Assembly (NCBI GenBank): GCA_007123065.1 | Contig: SKSI01000192.1 | Span: 1 to 15,537, forward strand | Direction: 5' to 3' | Length of the DNA: 15,537 nt | Source: Bacteroidales bacterium | Lineage (GTDB): Bacteria; Bacteroidota; Bacteroidia; Bacteroidales; UBA7960 | In this document: in pieces, positions 1 through 7,017 of the stretch | Layout of the letters: every line of letters starts with the position of its first letter | Numbering within the stretch: position 1 is the first letter of the stretch | Made by a program: the position numbers and the translations under genes | The notes under the pieces: generated by a model | What the model saw: the letters and a program-made list of their open reading frames with translations, nothing else | Told to the model about the DNA's origin: nothing | Databases searched by the model: none

Positions 1-1049
1 AGGATGAAACAGGAGCCATCAACCTTCGCCTGCAGGCTCCCGGTGCAATTTACCAGGGCGACTCCGTACGCATCTACCTTAAAGGAACCATAATGGATTC
101 GTATATGCAGATGATGCAGCTTGATAATATTAACGTGGACAGGAATGTCATCAAGAAAGCAAATGGCAAAACCATTGAACCCACATTGATGAACATCTCA
201 GCCATCAACACGCAGCATCAGGGGATGCTGATTAAACTTGAAAACGTACAATTCATCGCTTCTGACGTCGGCGAGCCTTTCGCAGACAGCGAAAACCTGC
301 TGAATGTAAACCGGATGCTTGAAGATTGTGATGGCAACCAAGTCATTGTCAGAACCAGCGGATACGCCAATTTTGCCGATGCACTAACCCCGGAAAATAA
401 CGGCAGCATCATTGCCATCCTCTCGCAATTCCGGGATGATTTCCAACTCTATATCCGAACGCTTGAGGAACTCGATATGAATGATCCCCGCTGTGGTGAC
501 GATGATGATGATGATGATAACGGCACAGATCCCGGTGAGGCTGTCACCTCTATTGATGAAGATTTTCAATCATATGCAAACCACGCCATCATCAATCAGA
601 ATGGCTGGACTGCCTATGCCCAGGAAGGTCAAAGGCACTGGATCTGCCGTGAGCACCAGGGAAACCATTATGCACAGGCAACTGCCTTCGGATCATCTGA
701 CCCAACGAATATTATGTGGATGATCACCCCGCCAATCAATCTCGATGCCATGACAAACCCCGTTTTTGAGTTTGAGTCGGCCAAGGCCTTCTATACCCAC
801 GACGGATTCAGCCTGCATATCTCTACCGACTTTGATGGCAGCGATGTGACCGGTGCCACCTGGCTGGATCTTGAAGCGCTTCTTGCAGGGCAAGGTGATC
901 CTGACAACTCCTGGGTGCACTCCGGGTATATCGACCTTTCCGGTTACACGGGCATTGCATACATTGCCTGGCACTATGAAGCCGCCGAGCCCGCTGGAAA
1001 CACAGGCACCTTCAGAGTTAACAACGTCAAACTCTATGAGGACAAGTAA
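1..1049 (+). CDS. DUF5689 / choice-of-anchor-J surface protein, 3' part only
   Basis: The reading frame is open from the first base (phase set by codon 3-5), so the gene begins outside the window. An ATG at 93 lies inside a conserved domain and is not the start. The visible part is the second half of a DUF5689 domain, ending near Cys at about 491-493, then a linker of seven Asp residues encoded largely by (GAT)6 at 501-518, then a choice-of-anchor-J domain from Thr at 546 to the end. DUF5689 has no known function; such proteins are usually exported lipoproteins of Bacteroidota. The anchor-J domain aligns without gaps to that of the next gene, 125 of 166 residues identical by hand count, so the two are tandem paralogues. 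The N-terminus, and so the signal peptide, cannot be seen. A TonB-dependent receptor upstream would fit the family but is inference. Confidence 0.85.
   Translation, partial: DETGAINLRLQAPGAIYQGDSVRIYLKGTIMDSYMQMMQLDNINVDRNVIKKANGKTIEPTLMNISAINTQHQGMLIKLENVQFIASDVGEPFADSENLLNVNRMLEDCDGNQVIVRTSGYANFADALTPENNGSIIAILSQFRDDFQLYIRTLEELDMNDPRCGDDDDDDDNGTDPGEAVTSIDEDFQSYANHAIINQNGWTAYAQEGQRHWICREHQGNHYAQATAFGSSDPTNIMWMITPPINLDAMTNPVFEFESAKAFYTHDGFSLHISTDFDGSDVTGATWLDLEALLAGQGDPDNSWVHSGYIDLSGYTGIAYIAWHYEAAEPAGNTGTFRVNNVKLYEDK
501..518 (+). repeat. (GAT)6 microsatellite coding for poly-Asp linker
   Basis: Six perfect GAT codons follow a GAC and give a run of seven aspartates between the DUF5689 and anchor-J domains. 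The repeat is in frame with unit length 3, so slippage would change linker length without breaking the frame. The paralogue downstream has acidic but non-repetitive linkers at the matching places. Confidence 0.9.
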
Positions 1050-1112
1050 CAACAGAACTTTACCTGTCAAACAAATATATAACAACAGGGCTTGACCTGT
1101 CAAACAAAAACA
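1047..1112 (+). repeat. 33-bp imperfect tandem duplication between the two paralogues
   Basis: Bases 1047-1079 and 1080-1112 match at 28 of 33 positions and abut with no gap. Both begin TAACAACAG and share ACCTGTCAAACAAA. The first copy starts with the stop codon of the upstream gene. The second copy ends six bases before the ATG of the downstream gene, so the duplication is almost the whole spacer. I see no promoter box here, so the two genes are probably co-transcribed. Confidence 0.85.
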
Positions 1113-1118
1113 AAACCT

Positions 1119-3020
1119 ATGAAACGATTATTCAACCATAGTCCGGCAATCTTCATTTTGATGTTATTCTTTTTTGCCGCAACATCATCGTGTGAAAAGA
1201 TTGAGCCTGACACACCTCCGGGAAACACACTACCTGCTGACAGCATCATTACCATCAGCCAGCTGAGAGAGTTATACCAGGAAGAAGCAATCGACTTCGA
1301 AGATTCAGGGCTAAACATAATGGCTATCGTAACCATGGACGACAGCTCCGGGAATATCTATCGCGAGGCTTTTGTCCAGGATGATAATGCCGGAATATTA
1401 ATCAGACTTTCCCAGTTTGGCAACTTCAGTGAAGGAGACTCTGTCCGGATCGCCCTAAGGGGAGCCATTCTTGATGAGTATCGTGGTATGCTTCAGCTTA
1501 CCGACGTAGACGGACGTACCAACATTGTTGTACAGGCATCCGAAAAATATCCGAACCCCATACCCGCGACCATCGATCAGCTGACCAGCGACATGCAGGG
1601 AATGCTTGTAAAGCTTGAAGAAGTTCAGTTTGCTTTTGGTGATGCAGGCGCTCCCTATGCCCTGTCTCCCGAGGTTCAGGCAGGCACAAACCGGCGTCTT
1701 GAGGATTGTGATGGCAATAGCCTGATTGTTCGCACCAGCGGTTACGCAAACTTTGCAAATGAACTGACACCTGAGGGGAATGGCAGCATAATCGGTCTGG
1801 TAGGAGAACACCTGAGCGATATGCAACTACATATCCGCCGGACTTCCGAAGTAGTAATGGAAGGAGAGCGTTGCGAACCCCCCGGTGAGGATCTGGATTT
1901 GATTACCATTTCCGACATCAAGCAAATGTTTGCCGATGGAGCCACCAGCTTACCGCCAAACTCAAGATTTGAAGGGGTAATCATTTCTGACAGGGACCAC
2001 GAAAACCTGCCCGGGCAAAATGCATACCTGATGGATGAAGCAGGCGATGGCATTGCGCTGCGTTTCCAATCATGGCATTCACTGGATCTGGGTCTCAAAA
2101 TAAGGATCAACTCATCTAACCTGCCCATAACGCGATATAACGGTTTGCTGCAGGTAGACCTTATTCCATTGGGCAATGCGATTGCACTCGGTCACGGGGA
2201 TATGCCCGAGCCCGTTGTAACAACAATACAAAACTTAAAGAACAACATCAATGATTACGAGTCAACACTGGTGCTCATTGAAGATGCCATCTTACCCGGC
2301 GGAGGCACCTTTGCAGGAAATGTGGTCGTAACCGACAACACGGGATCTGTGGATATGTACACTACCAACTGGGCATCATTTGCCAACACACAAATCACAG
2401 GAGGCAGGTATAATTTGGTAGCCATTGCCTCAATTTTCCACAGTCCGCAATTGCAGATCCGCAACCTGGATGATCTGGAACTGCTTGAAGAAGATGATCA
2501 TCAGCCCGGTGACCCCGTCACTTCCATCGACGAGGATTTTCAATCATATCCAAATCATGCCATTATTGACAATTATGGCTGGACGGCCTACGCCGAGGAA
2601 GGTGGAAGAAACTGGATCTGCCGGACACATAATGACAATCATTACGCACAGGCAACGGCATGGAACTCAACGGACCCAACCAACGTAATGTGGATGATCA
2701 CGCCACCCATCGACAGAAATGCGATGAGCAACCCGATCTTCGAGTTTGAGTCGGCTAAGGCATACTACACACACGATGGATTCAGCCTGTGGATATCTAC
2801 CGACTTTGACGGCACAAATGTAACATCAGCAACCTGGGAACCGCTTGAAGCAAGACTTGCCGGGGAACAGGATCCTGACAATAACTGGATTCATTCAGGA
2901 TACTTAGACCTGTCACCCTACCAGGGGATCCTGCATATCGCCTGGAGGTACGAGTCCGCTGCACCGCAAGGAAATACCGGTACATTCAGGGTGGATAACG
3001 TCAAACTTTATGAAGACTGA
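1119..3020 (+). CDS. DUF5689 lipoprotein with two DUF5689-like domains and choice-of-anchor-J domain
   Basis: A 633-residue probable surface lipoprotein. The ATG at 1119 is chosen because it gives a clean lipoprotein signal: Lys-Arg at 2-3, a hydrophobic core at about 10-21 and a lipobox ending at Cys25 (ATSSC). The frame extends to a TTG at 1092, which would spoil this signal. Domains in order are DUF5689 copy 1 at about 44-252, DUF5689-like copy 2 at about 262-457, an acidic linker, and choice-of-anchor-J at 468-633. Copy 1 and the anchor-J domain match the upstream gene closely; copy 2 has no counterpart there. The acidic residues soon after Cys25 resemble Bacteroidota surface-export signals (inference). 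Function is unknown; these proteins may bind a polymer or partner at the cell surface. The 3' end overlaps the convergent cysteine desulfurase gene by 13 bp. Confidence 0.85.
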   Translation: MKRLFNHSPAIFILMLFFFAATSSCEKIEPDTPPGNTLPADSIITISQLRELYQEEAIDFEDSGLNIMAIVTMDDSSGNIYREAFVQDDNAGILIRLSQFGNFSEGDSVRIALRGAILDEYRGMLQLTDVDGRTNIVVQASEKYPNPIPATIDQLTSDMQGMLVKLEEVQFAFGDAGAPYALSPEVQAGTNRRLEDCDGNSLIVRTSGYANFANELTPEGNGSIIGLVGEHLSDMQLHIRRTSEVVMEGERCEPPGEDLDLITISDIKQMFADGATSLPPNSRFEGVIISDRDHENLPGQNAYLMDEAGDGIALRFQSWHSLDLGLKIRINSSNLPITRYNGLLQVDLIPLGNAIALGHGDMPEPVVTTIQNLKNNINDYESTLVLIEDAILPGGGTFAGNVVVTDNTGSVDMYTTNWASFANTQITGGRYNLVAIASIFHSPQLQIRNLDDLELLEEDDHQPGDPVTSIDEDFQSYPNHAIIDNYGWTAYAEEGGRNWICRTHNDNHYAQATAWNSTDPTNVMWMITPPIDRNAMSNPIFEFESAKAYYTHDGFSLWISTDFDGTNVTSATWEPLEARLAGEQDPDNNWIHSGYLDLSPYQGILHIAWRYESAAPQGNTGTFRVDNVKLYED

Positions 3021-4144
3021 CAAATAGCTGTTAGTTTTTCAACAAAAGAATTAATCTCTTCAGCTGTATTGAAACAGCTAAATGATACACGCACAGAAGG
3101 TCTGCCCGGTTCAGCATTCAACGCTTCAAGAATCGCGGACCTTTTGATGCTTCCGGAGGAACAGGCACTGCCCGCTGACACACAGATTCCCTCAATGTCA
3201 AGGGCGGGTAGGAGCATTTCCTGATCAACCCCTCCGGGCAGCGAAATGTTGAGGATTGTATGCAGGCTGCTGCCCTCCGCATCCCCATTGAACTGAACTT
3301 CGGAAATCTTCTCCCTCAGCAGACTGATGCAGGTTTGCTTCAGACCGGCAATGTGCGCCTGGTCTGCCGCCATTTGCTCGTGCGCCAGCTCTAGTGCCTT
3401 CGCCATACCCGCTATCCCAGACACATTTTCGGTGCCTGCACGCATGTTCCTTTCCTGTCCGCCACCACGAATCATCGATTTAAAAAGATGTTCTGAACGA
3501 ACAACCATGAAGCCTGCTCCTTTGGGCCCATGAAACTTGTGGGCACTCGCAACGGCAAAATCAAAGCCCATCTTTGGAATTGACAGCTCATACTTCCCAA
3601 CAGTCTGTACCGTATCTGAGAAAAACAACACGTCATAATTGCGACATAACTCAGAAACAGCATTTACGGGCAATATATTCCCAATCTCATTGTTGGCGTG
3701 CATGAGTACGGCTACGGCAGGTTTATGCAGAGAAAAAAGCGCCTCCAGATGTTTCAGGCTGATATGTCCGCCGGTATCCACATCCACATAATGTATCTCA
3801 ATTTCTTTTTCCGTTTGCAGTAAATCCAAACAATTCAAAACGGATGAGTGTTCCAATCTGCTGGTTATAAAATGCTTACGCGATAAATTCCCGGCGCATC
3901 CGCGGAGAATGGTGTTGACAGCCTCCGTTCCGCCACTGGTAAAGAATATCTCCGATGGCGTGACCTTCAGGTATTTTGCAATACTTCGCCGGGCCTGTTC
4001 TACAACTACTTTTGCTTTTCTGCCCTGCTCGTGTATGGAAGAAGGATTGCCATACACATTTCGCATAGAATCAAGCATAACCTCTATCACCTCATCACGT
4101 AAAGGAGTACTGGCAGCATTATCCAAATATGTCAGGGGTTTCAT
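3008..4144 (-). CDS. cysteine desulfurase, NifS/IscS type
   Basis: A 378-residue PLP enzyme of the class V aminotransferase fold. It should remove sulfur from L-cysteine as a protein persulfide for Fe-S clusters or tRNA thiolation. Visible family motifs: YLDNAAST at the N-terminus (from Tyr6), SGGTEA around 70-75, His99 in LEHSS, HANNEIG from His149, SDTVQ with Asp177, the PLP lysine Lys203 in SAHKFHGPKG, and the catalytic cysteine Cys328 in SAGSACSSG. Length is normal for the family. No iscU, nifU, sufU or tRNA thiolase gene is visible next to it, so the sulfur acceptor is unknown and I give no symbol. A minus-strand TAnnTTTG box at 4271-4278 is the likely promoter. Its end overlaps the lipoprotein gene tail to tail, leaving no room for a terminator. 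Confidence 0.93.
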   Translation of the reverse strand: MKPLTYLDNAASTPLRDEVIEVMLDSMRNVYGNPSSIHEQGRKAKVVVEQARRSIAKYLKVTPSEIFFTSGGTEAVNTILRGCAGNLSRKHFITSRLEHSSVLNCLDLLQTEKEIEIHYVDVDTGGHISLKHLEALFSLHKPAVAVLMHANNEIGNILPVNAVSELCRNYDVLFFSDTVQTVGKYELSIPKMGFDFAVASAHKFHGPKGAGFMVVRSEHLFKSMIRGGGQERNMRAGTENVSGIAGMAKALELAHEQMAADQAHIAGLKQTCISLLREKISEVQFNGDAEGSSLHTILNISLPGGVDQEMLLPALDIEGICVSAGSACSSGSIKRSAILEALNAEPGRPSVRVSFSCFNTAEEINSFVEKLTAICQSS

Positions 4145-4224
4145 GCGACTGTATTGGTTTAGAGTTTAGAAATGAGAGTTGACACGTTTAAGCCAGTTCA
4201 ATGAATATGCAACAACATTTCCCA

Positions 4225-4272
4225 AATCAACGAATCAACAAATCAACAAATCAACGATTCAGCAATTCAACA
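4225..4272 (-). repeat. six-unit octamer array, AATCAACN on plus strand
   Basis: Six consecutive 8-bp units read on the plus strand as AATCAACG, AATCAACA, AATCAACA, AATCAACG, ATTCAGCA and ATTCAACA. On the minus strand, in the direction of the cysteine desulfurase gene, the core is TTGATTNG. The array starts at the putative -7 box (4271-4278) and would lie in that gene's 5' untranslated region. It is the same octamer family as the array at 15406-15537. Confidence 0.85.
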
Positions 4273-4278
4273 AAGGTA
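4271..4278 (-). promoter_or_regulatory. putative -7 promoter box TACCTTTG for cysteine desulfurase
   Basis: The minus strand reads TACCTTTG, an exact match to TAnnTTTG, about 126 bp before the desulfurase start codon. I see no good TTG-type -33 box at the expected distance; that position falls in the palindrome at 4288-4318. An 8-bp motif with two free positions arises easily in AT-rich DNA. Confidence 0.45.
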
Positions 4279-4287
4279 CACAATGTT

Positions 4288-4325
4288 GAATTTCTTTAAG
4301 AAATCTTAAATGAAATTCGTTTTTT
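4288..4325 (+). promoter_or_regulatory. long palindrome followed by six T: operator or plus-strand terminator
   Basis: GAATTTCTTTAAG (4288-4300) pairs with CTTAAA (4305-4310) and GAAATTC (4312-4318), giving 13 base pairs with one bulged T and a four-base loop, then G and six T (4320-4325). This looks like an intrinsic terminator on the plus strand, but no plus-strand gene ends just before it. The stem is very AT-rich. It lies between the two opposed promoter boxes and over the expected -33 region of the desulfurase promoter, so an operator is the alternative reading. Confidence 0.5.
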
Positions 4326-4348
4326 ACAATTTTTCACACCAAAAATCG

Positions 4349-4356
4349 TATTTTTG
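4349..4356 (+). promoter_or_regulatory. putative -7 promoter box TATTTTTG for glycosyltransferase operon
   Basis: TATTTTTG matches TAnnTTTG and lies 74 bp before the GTG start at 4431. The -33 region is T-rich but has no clear TTG. Expected transcription start is around 4361-4363, just ahead of a 16-codon ORF at 4365-4415. Confidence 0.5.
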
Positions 4357-4364
4357 ATGTCGTG

Positions 4365-4415
4365 ATGAAAGAGAACGAAACCGTATCTGATCCTTTCGTC
4401 AACTACAAAACCTAA
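4365..4415 (+). other. 16-codon leader ORF ahead of glycosyltransferase (candidate only)
   Basis: An ATG at 4365 opens a 16-residue frame (MKENETVSDPFVNYKT) ending in TAA at 4413-4415, 15 bases before the GTG of the next gene. If transcription starts 5-7 bases after the promoter box, this ORF would be nearly leaderless. It shows no attenuator-like codon run and no known peptide family. Chance is quite possible. Confidence 0.2.
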
Positions 4416-4420
4416 AATCG

Positions 4421-4427
4421 GGAGGAG
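4421..4427 (+). promoter_or_regulatory. strong Shine-Dalgarno site supporting a GTG start
   Basis: GGAGGAG sits at 4421-4427, with GGAGG five bases before the GTG at 4431. Most Bacteroidota genes, including others here, lack such a site, so this one decides the start in favour of GTG. Confidence 0.75.
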
Positions 4428-4430
4428 AAA

Positions 4431-5177
4431 GTGGCTGACAGTCTCGTCATTATTCCCACTTATAACGAGCGGGAAAATATTGAAAAGGTTATTCGGTTGA
4501 TTTTTTCGCTGCCGCGCGATTTTCACGTGCTGGTGGTGGATGACAATTCTCCCGACGAAACCGCCGGTCTGGTCCGGGAGTTAATAAAAGTATTTCCTGA
4601 ACAACTGTTTCTGGAAACCCGTGCGGGTAAACTTGGGCTGGGGACGGCCTACATTCACGGGTTTAAGTGGGCGTTGCAAAAACAGTATGAATACATTTTC
4701 GAGATGGACGCCGACCTGTCTCACAATCCTGATGACCTCATCCATCTTTACGAGGCTTGTGCTAAAGAGGGTTACGATCTGGCGATCGGTTCCAGGTACA
4801 TCGATGGTGTGAACGTTGTAAACTGGCCCATGGGCAGGGTGCTGATGTCGTATTTTGCATCCATTTATGTCAGGGTTATCACGGGTATGCCCATTCATGA
4901 CACCACTGCCGGTTTCAAATGCTACAATAGATCTGTACTGGAAGCCATTGACCTTGACGACATCAGGTTTTCCGGTTATGCCTTTCAGATTGAAATGAAA
5001 TTCACTGCCTGGAAGCTTGGTTTTAAAATAAAGGAGGTGTCAATCGTGTTCACCGACAGAACAGAGGGCGATTCCAAGATGAGCACGGGAATCTTTAAGG
5101 AAGCTGTAATGGGAGTAATCAAGCTGCGCTGGCAAAGTCTGGTGAATAAAAAAAAATACCAGGCCATCTCCCGCTGA
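4431..5177 (+). CDS. DPM1-like polyprenol monophosphomannose synthase family glycosyltransferase (GT2)
   Basis: A 248-residue GT-A fold family 2 glycosyltransferase. By family it should transfer a sugar from a nucleotide donor to a polyprenyl phosphate on the inner face of the cytoplasmic membrane. Motifs: the N-terminal IIPTYNERENI near 6-16, VVDDNSPDETA around 35-45, a GLGTAY segment, the metal-binding DADLSHNP, GSRYIDG, and TTAGFKCYNR towards the C-terminus. No C-terminal transmembrane helices are visible, as in the short soluble DPM1-like class. Start is GTG at 4431, backed by the Shine-Dalgarno site at 4421-4427. It begins a probable operon: 39 bp separates it from dihydroorotase. The exact sugar (mannose or glucose) cannot be read from the sequence. 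Confidence 0.88.
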   Translation: MADSLVIIPTYNERENIEKVIRLIFSLPRDFHVLVVDDNSPDETAGLVRELIKVFPEQLFLETRAGKLGLGTAYIHGFKWALQKQYEYIFEMDADLSHNPDDLIHLYEACAKEGYDLAIGSRYIDGVNVVNWPMGRVLMSYFASIYVRVITGMPIHDTTAGFKCYNRSVLEAIDLDDIRFSGYAFQIEMKFTAWKLGFKIKEVSIVFTDRTEGDSKMSTGIFKEAVMGVIKLRWQSLVNKKKYQAISR

Positions 5178-5216
5178 TATTTATAGCAAGCGACCGTCCT
5201 CTCAAAAAACATTAAA

Positions 5217-6572
5217 ATGACGAAACATTCATATTTGCTCAAGAATGCAGAAATCATTAATGAAGGCAAACAGTTCAAGGGTGACCTGCTGATTGCAAAT
5301 GGTCTGATAGAAAAGATTTTTCCTGACGGACATCAAGGTGTTTTGAATGGAGAACACCATAAAGGCATTGATCTTCAAGGTCATATTCTAATGCCTGGAG
5401 TAATTGATGATCAGGTTCATTTCCGGGAGCCCGGCTTAACACACAAAGCGGATATCTATTCTGAATCACGCGCGGCTGTAGCAGGTGGTATCACCAGCTT
5501 CATGGAAATGCCAAACACCATCCCGCAAACAACTACCCAAAAGCACCTTGAGGAGAAGTTTCTACTTGCATCAAAAAACAGTCTGGCAAACTATTCTTTC
5601 TATATGGGTGCCACAAATAACAACCTGGAGGAGCTAAAAGCCACAGACCCCGAACATGTTTGTGGTATTAAAATATTTCTTGGTTCTTCAACGGGAAATA
5701 TGCTTGTTGATAATCCATTTTCACTGAACAGTATTTTTAGAGATGTCAGGCTACCTATTGCCGTTCACTGTGAGGATGAAGCCCTGATCAAAGCAAATAT
5801 GAAAGCGGCAGCTTCTGCTTATGGTGATCATATCCCTATGCATATGCATGCATCAATCCGGAATCACGAAGCCTGCGAAAGCTCATCACGAATGGCTGTT
5901 CAGCTTGCCCTTAAATTTGATACAAGATTGCACCTGTTGCATTTGAGCACAGCCAATGAAGTCAGATTGCTTGACAACCAAACGCCGTTGTCAGAAAAAA
6001 GAATTACTGCAGAGGTTTGCGTGCATCATCTCTGGTTTTCTTTGGATGATTATTTCAAAAAAGGCAGCCTGATTAAATGGAATCCGGCAATCAAATATGA
6101 GTCAGATCGCAAAGCCCTGATAAACGGCATCATAGAAGGGTATATTGACGTTATTGCCACAGATCACGCACCCCATACCAAACAAGAGAAGGAAAATAAT
6201 TACGCACAATGCCCATCAGGAGCCCCGATGGTGCAGCACGCACTGCCGGCGATGCTTGATCTGGCAAAAAAGCATCAAATCAGTTATGCAAAGATCGCGG
6301 AACTGATGTGCCACAATCCGGCAATCTGTTTTAACATCAAACAAAGAGGTTTTATCAGGGAAGGCTATGTTGCAGACCTTGTTGTAATTGATCCCAAAAG
6401 AAAACTAACTGTTGATCAAAGCAATATCCTGTACAAATGCGGATGGTCACCGCTGGAGGGAACCACGTTGCATCACAATATTATGTATACTTTTGTAAAC
6501 GGCAATATCGTTTATGAGGATGGGCATTTCAATGAAGATTATCGAGGCGAAGCCCTCTGTTTTGACCGGTAA
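5217..6572 (+). CDS. pyrC: dihydroorotase
   Basis: A 451-residue amidohydrolase that closes N-carbamoyl-L-aspartate to dihydroorotate in de novo pyrimidine synthesis in the cytoplasm. Seen in order: the metal and substrate segment DDQVHFREPG at 64-73 with His68 and Arg70, MEMPNT at 97-101, Lys152 in GIKIFLGSST (likely the bridging lysine), His184 in VHCED, His242 in LHLST, and Asp316 in ATDHAPH. The first His of the usual HxH pair is Gln66. I recall the same DDQVHFREPG in related Bacteroidota enzymes such as that of Porphyromonas gingivalis, so this is a lineage trait rather than damage. The ATG at 5217 follows a 39-bp gap after the glycosyltransferase; DUF4296 follows 43 bp downstream, so all three are probably co-transcribed. 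Confidence 0.94.
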   Translation: MTKHSYLLKNAEIINEGKQFKGDLLIANGLIEKIFPDGHQGVLNGEHHKGIDLQGHILMPGVIDDQVHFREPGLTHKADIYSESRAAVAGGITSFMEMPNTIPQTTTQKHLEEKFLLASKNSLANYSFYMGATNNNLEELKATDPEHVCGIKIFLGSSTGNMLVDNPFSLNSIFRDVRLPIAVHCEDEALIKANMKAAASAYGDHIPMHMHASIRNHEACESSSRMAVQLALKFDTRLHLLHLSTANEVRLLDNQTPLSEKRITAEVCVHHLWFSLDDYFKKGSLIKWNPAIKYESDRKALINGIIEGYIDVIATDHAPHTKQEKENNYAQCPSGAPMVQHALPAMLDLAKKHQISYAKIAELMCHNPAICFNIKQRGFIREGYVADLVVIDPKRKLTVDQSNILYKCGWSPLEGTTLHHNIMYTFVNGNIVYEDGHFNEDYRGEALCFDR

Positions 6573-6615
6573 AGACTCTGACAAAACCCCGGTTAACGAA
6601 TCCAAACCGTTACCA

Positions 6616-7017
6616 ATGAGGATGAAAGCAATATTCTTTAAGCTGTGGCGCAGACTGATCCTGCTTGTCCTGATTACTGGATTTGCCTCCTGCGGTTTTT
6701 TTCGTGCACCAGGTAAAGACAGCTGTGATAAGATTCTCAGCCGGGAGAAAATGACAGAGATTCTTACCGACGTGTATCTTCTTGAAGCCTTATTGCGGGA
6801 ATACCGGCAAGAAACAGAAGCTGCGGATGATTCTGCAGCCGTATTTTACCGGACGCTGTTTCTAAATCACGATGTTGATCCCGAATTATTTCAACAGGCG
6901 CTCGACTGTTATCTGCTTGACAAAAGGGAGATGGAGCTCATTCACGAACAAATATTGAGTGATCTCAGCGTTCGTGAAGGTGAGGCAGAGAGTCTGCTTA
7001 AAGAGCTGGAACGTTAA
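6616..7017 (+). CDS. DUF4296 lipoprotein
   Basis: A 133-residue small lipoprotein of the DUF4296 type, function unknown. I chose the ATG at 6616 (or 6622) because it starts a clean lipoprotein signal: basic FKLWRR, hydrophobic LILLVLI, then lipobox ASC with the Cys at 6691-6693. The frame is open back to an ATG at 6514 inside pyrC, but that would bury the signal 34 residues in. After the lipobox comes a helical region with the family-like segment REKMTEILTDVYLLEALL, then an acidic C-terminus. It lies 43 bp after dihydroorotase; this pairing is, as I recall, common in Bacteroidota. Its TAA shares the palindrome TTAA (7014-7017) with the stop of the convergent hutU. Confidence 0.78.
   Translation: MRMKAIFFKLWRRLILLVLITGFASCGFFRAPGKDSCDKILSREKMTEILTDVYLLEALLREYRQETEAADDSAAVFYRTLFLNHDVDPELFQQALDCYLLDKREMELIHEQILSDLSVREGEAESLLKELER

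Noticed and set aside
693..1103. Antisense 136-codon frame opposite the first lipoprotein gene
   Set aside because: It is the reverse-strand shadow of a conserved anchor-J domain and has no family features.
1092..1118. TTG start for the second lipoprotein
   Set aside because: It adds nine residues in front of a clean lipoprotein signal peptide and lies in the tandem-duplicated spacer.
6514..6615. Earlier ATGs for the DUF4296 lipoprotein
   Set aside because: They lie in or just after the pyrC coding end and would place the lipoprotein signal about 34 residues inside the protein.
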